From NCBI GenBank assembly GCA_010014835.2, contig JAAAKB020128624.1, positions 1-21,468 of the forward strand: 21,468 nt of DNA. The letters are read 5' to 3'. The DNA comes from Apostichopus leukothele (taxonomy: Eukaryota > Echinodermata > Holothuroidea > Aspidochirotida > Stichopodidae). The notes below the pieces were generated by a model, which was given only the letters and a program-made list of their open reading frames with translations, searched no databases and had not been told where the DNA came from. Of the stretch, positions 20,701 through 21,468 are shown one piece after another; position 1 is the stretch's first letter, and every line of letters begins with the position of its first letter. The position numbers were made by a program, and so were the translations under genes.

Positions 20701-21144
20701 CATTTGCATCAGTAGCAATAAAGTTGATCGTTATTAAACGAAAACCATACCATCTATAATAAGACTAATCAGACCAATGAAGAAGCGTTTCAACATACAA
20801 AAAGACTCCAACAGAATCGACATTAGCTGACCAGACCGCTAATAATTGCTTTTCAGTTCTATATAGAGAAACTAGAGCATCTTAACAGTTAAGTAATTTT
20901 AAAATGAACTGACTTTACGGCACTTCATGTTCCATAATAGTATTGAATACTTTATACTTTTTTACTTTAACTGTGTTGATTGTTTGATAACAAAGTGCAC
21001 CATTTATCATTCGTTAACATGGGTAGATCAGTAGCAAATTTTCTTAACGTCTTTCTTAATGATAAGAAAGGTTGAGAAAGCTCAACTAACCTGTTTCTTT
21101 GCATAAATATTCCCGAAAAAGCCCATGCGTGCCACCAATGATAG
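8686..21144 (-). CDS. Unrecognised micro-exon gene: 22 phase-0 exons, mostly 54 nt, one helix per exon (3' part)
   Basis: Exons in transcript order: 21144-21091, 20623-20570, 20100-20047, 19485-19411, 19161-19108, 18698-18630, 18271-18218, 18162-18106, 17983-17930, 17539-17492, 17294-17250, 16749-16696, 12587-12534, 12011-11958, 11680-11627, 11481-11428, 11127-11089, 10745-10632, 10176-10123, 9991-9950, 9037-8996, 8745-8686. Each has an AG acceptor and GT donor, a length divisible by three, and an open phase-0 frame. Twelve are exactly 54 nt. Together they encode about 412 residues ending in a lysine-rich tail and TAA. Most exons encode one 14-25-residue module that looks like a capped amphipathic helix (often I/L/H, then S/T/D/N, then acidic), suggesting an alpha-helical repeat protein. 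I do not recognise the family. The 54-nt exons recall fibrillar collagen genes, but no Gly-X-Y is present. The 5' end is beyond the right edge; the largest intron houses a LINE. Individual exons rest on splice and phase logic, so a few boundaries may be wrong. Confidence 0.75.
8996..9037 (-). CDS. Micro-exon 21 (42 nt)
   Basis: Acceptor tgtttag, donor GTTTGT. Encodes IPDEVQEKLLTNEK, one short helical turn set. Confidence 0.7.
9038..9949 (-). other. Intron with an 11-bp tandem repeat
   Basis: Between micro-exons 20 and 21. It holds three 11-bp units at 9541-9573. I tested several donor-like AC/CT pairs for further phase-0 exons and found none without a stop. Confidence 0.55.
9541..9573. repeat. 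11-bp tandem repeat, three copies
   Basis: The unit gttataacata occurs three times, with one or two mismatches per copy. Confidence 0.7.
9950..9991 (-). CDS. Micro-exon 20 (42 nt)
   Basis: Acceptor cttctatag after a good pyrimidine tract, donor GTAAGT. Encodes IKMDDMKTILDSAG. Confidence 0.75.
10123..10176 (-). CDS. Micro-exon 19 (54 nt)
   Basis: Acceptor cacgtag, donor GTGAGC. Encodes HENAKPLEMLIDVIKNYQ. The initial His and the LEML core resemble the modules at 19485 and 18698. Confidence 0.8.
10177..10631 (-). other. Intron, nothing recognised
   Basis: A/T-rich. No further phase-0 exon or repeat was found. Confidence 0.5.
10632..10745 (-). CDS. Micro-exon 18, double-length (114 nt)
   Basis: Acceptor cttttaattag after a strong T tract, donor GTAACG, and 38 open codons: VISLKCALEYINMYVFCL, then FYWEKEEWVKLL, then LPIAIRHQ. 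The length is about two modules (18 plus 20 codons), so it may be a fusion of two ancestral exons by intron loss. A shorter start at 10676 (45 nt, after ggaaaag) is possible but has a poor pyrimidine tract. Confidence 0.72.
11089..11127 (-). CDS. Micro-exon 17 (39 nt)
   Basis: Acceptor cattccatcag with a good pyrimidine tract, donor GTAGTA. Encodes ITYETLQQKIGEK. Confidence 0.68.
11428..11481 (-). CDS. Micro-exon 16 (54 nt)
   Basis: Acceptor ccttgcag, donor GTGAGT. Encodes LTKQSLLEMYRKSLEEDW, a textbook amphipathic helix with a Thr cap. Confidence 0.82.
11627..11680 (-). CDS. Micro-exon 15 (54 nt)
   Basis: Acceptor tttttgtag, donor GTAAGT. Encodes ISKECLVAQLEGCIQSDK. Confidence 0.82.
11958..12011 (-). 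CDS. Micro-exon 14 (54 nt)
   Basis: Acceptor gctcaacag, donor GTAAAA. Encodes LSMGEYLEELKTSLEEKL. Confidence 0.8.
12043..12063. repeat. Short TTTAG-type tandem run
   Basis: About four imperfect 5-bp units (tttag) in the intron just outside micro-exon 14. Confidence 0.6.
12332..12385 (-). CDS. Candidate extra 54-nt micro-exon
   Basis: Acceptor gtcatgcag, weak donor GTATTG. It is exactly 54 nt, open in phase 0, and encodes LMHLVIPCRLICGIQITL. A stronger donor (GTAAGT at 12310) would make a 75-nt exon, but that version contains an in-frame TGA. Not counted among the 22. Confidence 0.35.
12534..12587 (-). CDS. Micro-exon 13 (54 nt)
   Basis: Acceptor tttgttcag, donor GTAAGC. Encodes DTDTFFALQLSTLLLNER. 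It is the first exon downstream of the LINE-bearing intron and keeps phase with the exon at 16696. Confidence 0.8.
12588..13049 (-). other. Intron sequence downstream of the LINE
   Basis: A/T-rich, no exon found. The LINE's 3' end lies somewhere near 13000-13050 and I cannot fix it by eye. Confidence 0.45.
13130..13525 (-). pseudogene. LINE ORF2 C-terminal part
   Basis: Conceptual reading gives NIMLRIPFRTLYDAKVQYF, then QFKFLHRLLATNRLLY, matching the LINE pattern ..dtkiqwfQyrilHriLaTN.fL. Further on, a segment matching EHLFWdC and ILHCKYYVYNCKLNEI (the ..gKyyIy.cK.n motif) appear. Stops interrupt the frame. Confidence 0.75.
13530..13650 (-). mobile_element. tRNA-derived SINE remnant
   Basis: On the - strand ctgctgccgagtggataaag (about 13640-13621) is an A-box/D-arm like those of tRNA-Ser or -Leu. 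About 50 bases on, ggttccgaattcgataccc (about 13588-13570) is a B-box/T-arm with small insertions relative to GGTTCGAATCC. The spacing fits a tRNA head. A non-tRNA tail continues to about 13530. It is flanked on both sides by LINE ORF2 sequence, so it inserted into, or marks a deletion in, the LINE. Confidence 0.65.
13665..15400 (-). pseudogene. LINE ORF2: endonuclease traces, linker and reverse transcriptase
   Basis: From high to low coordinates: FDIILVQKRIS near 15320 at the position of the endonuclease ..vifLQETH; SRARWVVSGEKK near 14900, the conserved pre-RT linker (..SRArW.eeGEK..kyF..LE); DRLLAYFSFGQSFRRWV and then IERGVRQCCPLSRYLL at about 14190-14031 (RT motif ..RGvRQGcPLSp.Lf with Gly to Cys); LKVLQYAENTVYG near 13935, the YADD box altered to YAEN; FLGISFTDNSDDLFRLNYQQKL near 13720. 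Frame changes and stops separate these pieces. The altered YADD and QG positions show that it is inactive. Confidence 0.8.
15720..16518 (-). pseudogene. LINE ORF1: coiled coil and RRM-like domain
   Basis: Starting at 16518 the frame reads MKSKMLDSEATNFSRRH and then a heptad-rich stretch (IQSLQDDINKAIEELKMSL). A frameshift near 16260 moves the reading to KKVNTLERRVSILES, then NMHNLRIVGI, the hallmark of L1-type ORF1p (..nNLRIvGipE). Further down CKIERSNRDG matches the ..IERaHRvG pattern, and YYFVDGLTP near 15910 matches the C-terminal domain. The overall size is normal for an ORF1. Confidence 0.78.
16696..16749 (-). CDS. Micro-exon 12 (54 nt)
   Basis: Acceptor gaatttcag, donor GTGAGC. Encodes ISTKTVISLLVASRRSNL. 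It is the last exon before the LINE-bearing intron. Confidence 0.8.
16750..17249 (-). other. Intron, with one suspect exon
   Basis: It contains the candidate exon at 16946-16996 described among the findings. Nothing else was recognised. Confidence 0.5.
17250..17294 (-). CDS. Micro-exon 11 (45 nt)
   Basis: Acceptor ttaaattcag after a T-rich tract, donor GTAAGT. Encodes LYRQYHSIITSGEKW. Confidence 0.72.
17492..17539 (-). CDS. Micro-exon 10 (48 nt)
   Basis: Acceptor ctctccaatag, donor GTACGT. Encodes IDHSIFITIMKDCNDE, with a hydrophobic core like that of the exon at 20623. Confidence 0.74.
17540..17929 (-). other. Intron, nothing recognised
   Basis: A/T-rich. The open frame seen here has no splice sites that would join it to the gene. 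Confidence 0.5.
17930..17983 (-). CDS. Micro-exon 9 (54 nt)
   Basis: Acceptor aatttatag, donor GTAAGT. Encodes NANGIFLRLLFLGIQNEG. Confidence 0.8.
18106..18162 (-). CDS. Micro-exon 8 (57 nt)
   Basis: Acceptor tttttcttaaag with a strong pyrimidine tract, donor GTAGTT. Encodes RPDEIPYFVATGEKVNGSK. An internal GTGAGA at about 18128 is a competing donor that would break the frame. The intron before this exon is only 55 nt. Confidence 0.7.
18218..18271 (-). CDS. Micro-exon 7 (54 nt)
   Basis: Acceptor gcaaattag, donor GTAAAA. Encodes NADEDNRIMLLKSISSCE. The NADE start also occurs in the exon at 20623 (INADEY), consistent with exon duplication. Confidence 0.8.
18272..18629 (-). other. Intron, nothing recognised
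   Basis: A/T-rich intron. A donor-like site near 18511 has only an out-of-frame, stop-containing candidate exon. Confidence 0.5.
18630..18698 (-). CDS. Micro-exon 6 (69 nt)
   Basis: Acceptor cagttattag, donor GTAAAT. Encodes HNVLVFQKFKVLEN, then FSNSTRMKK. The His start and VLENF core resemble the exon at 19485 (CLEEF). Confidence 0.66.
18699..19107 (-). other. Intron, nothing recognised
   Basis: No phase-compatible exon or repeat was found. Confidence 0.5.
19108..19161 (-). CDS. Micro-exon 5 (54 nt)
   Basis: Acceptor attctttcag, donor GTTTGT. Encodes LNQDDQQVEVIISSEPDS. Confidence 0.76.
19411..19485 (-). CDS. Micro-exon 4 (75 nt)
   Basis: Acceptor taattttcag, donor GTGAAT. Encodes HELLEKLLQCLEEF, then LNRNYEVLKPK, a strongly helical module. 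Confidence 0.8.
19486..20046 (-). other. Intron with a candidate 24-nt micro-exon
   Basis: At 19615-19638 a 24-nt phase-0 stretch (HSTKVKER) lies between an AG acceptor (gttttag) and a GTAACA donor. Nothing else was seen. Confidence 0.4.
20047..20100 (-). CDS. Micro-exon 3 (54 nt)
   Basis: Acceptor ttgctatcag, donor GTAGGT. Encodes DDFEKALADLSSKTSKLD. Confidence 0.82.
20101..20569 (-). other. Intron with an A-rich stretch
   Basis: The segment 20365-20417 is A-rich on the + strand (aaaacaaaacc-like words). At 20296-20310 a possible 15-nt micro-exon (DQIFI) precedes a strong GTAAGT donor, but it is too short to call. Confidence 0.45.
20570..20623 (-). CDS. Micro-exon 2 (54 nt)
   Basis: Acceptor ctgttccag, donor GTGCGT. 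Encodes INADEYILVTISLFTDKK. Confidence 0.82.
20624..21090 (-). other. Intron, nothing recognised
   Basis: No phase-0 exon or repeat was found on either strand. Confidence 0.5.
21091..21144 (-). CDS. Micro-exon 1 visible here (54 nt)
   Basis: Acceptor cccttatag, donor GTTAGT. Encodes LSLVARMGFFGNIYAKKQ. It starts in phase 0 after an acceptor, so at least one more exon lies beyond the right edge. Confidence 0.74.
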
Positions 21145-21468
21145 CTATAAGGGTCAAAATACAAATGCCATTACTATTTACAATTTGTCATACTTAATCT
21201 GTCATACTTAGCTAAATTCATACTATGGTATGTTGTGCATTATTTATCAAATGCGTATGTTTAGTTACTTCTCATATTTCGGGGCACAGTTAAATGTTAT
21301 ACACTGTTTCAGTTTGTCGTCGTGTGTTCGGTTTCTTCACAGCACGCTCTACCAAAAAGAGCATGTGTAAAGTCAAGCATTCGTATTTAAAGATAACGAA
21401 ATAAGTCTATTTTATATTCACTTGTATATTTCAACCAAAAATATCTGTCCTAGAAGTCAAGTTTTATA
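21145..21468 (-). other. Upstream intron, nothing recognised
   Basis: Donor-like sites near 21267 and 21345 have no phase-compatible exon. The gene's start is outside the window. Confidence 0.5.

Noticed and set aside
8686-21144. Collagen interpretation of the 54-nt exons
   Set aside because: No Gly-X-Y pattern is present in any exon; the peptides are helical and charged.

Overview
The window reads as intron-rich, A/T-rich metazoan DNA: conserved GT/AG splice junctions, many short exons, LINE and SINE relics, and no bacterial-style gene packing. A marine invertebrate, perhaps an echinoderm, is my best guess. It rests on general character (a divergent Ig/TM/kinase-like receptor, an L1/Tx1-type LINE, a tRNA-derived SINE) and not on a recognised orthologue.

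Left third (about 79-7554, + strand): the 3' part of a receptor tyrosine-kinase-like gene. Twelve exons join in one continuous frame, adding up to exactly 501 codons including the stop. They encode an Ig-like domain, one transmembrane helix, a juxtamembrane segment with tyrosines in acidic context, a complete kinase fold and a short tyrosine-containing tail. Every catalytic motif is replaced (glycine loop absent, VAVK lysine to Ser, HRD to HPG, catalytic-loop Asn to Arg, DFG to DFC, APE to FEK) while structural landmarks (SDVW, LWEIF, RPS) remain. It is therefore a receptor pseudokinase. Its introns hold a decayed THAP-domain copy with its own promoter-like upstream sequence (about 4030-4480) and a large foldback (inverted-repeat) element (about 5350-5775).

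Middle (7555-8685): intergenic space between two convergent genes; no gene seen.

Right two thirds (8686-21144, - strand): the 3' part of an unrecognised gene built from tiny exons. I assign 22 exons. Twelve are exactly 54 nt; the others are 39, 42, 42, 45, 48, 57, 60, 69, 75 and 114 nt. All are phase 0-0, so each can be included or skipped without changing the frame. Most encode one roughly 18-residue module that looks like a single capped amphipathic helix, and the protein ends in a lysine-rich tail. The 5' end lies beyond the right edge. The intron between the exons at 16696 and 12587 carries a degenerate antisense L1/Tx1-like LINE (about 13050-16560) with a tRNA-derived SINE remnant lodged where part of ORF2 is missing.

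The two most interesting signals are the receptor that lost every catalytic motif but kept its fold, and the quantised micro-exon gene.
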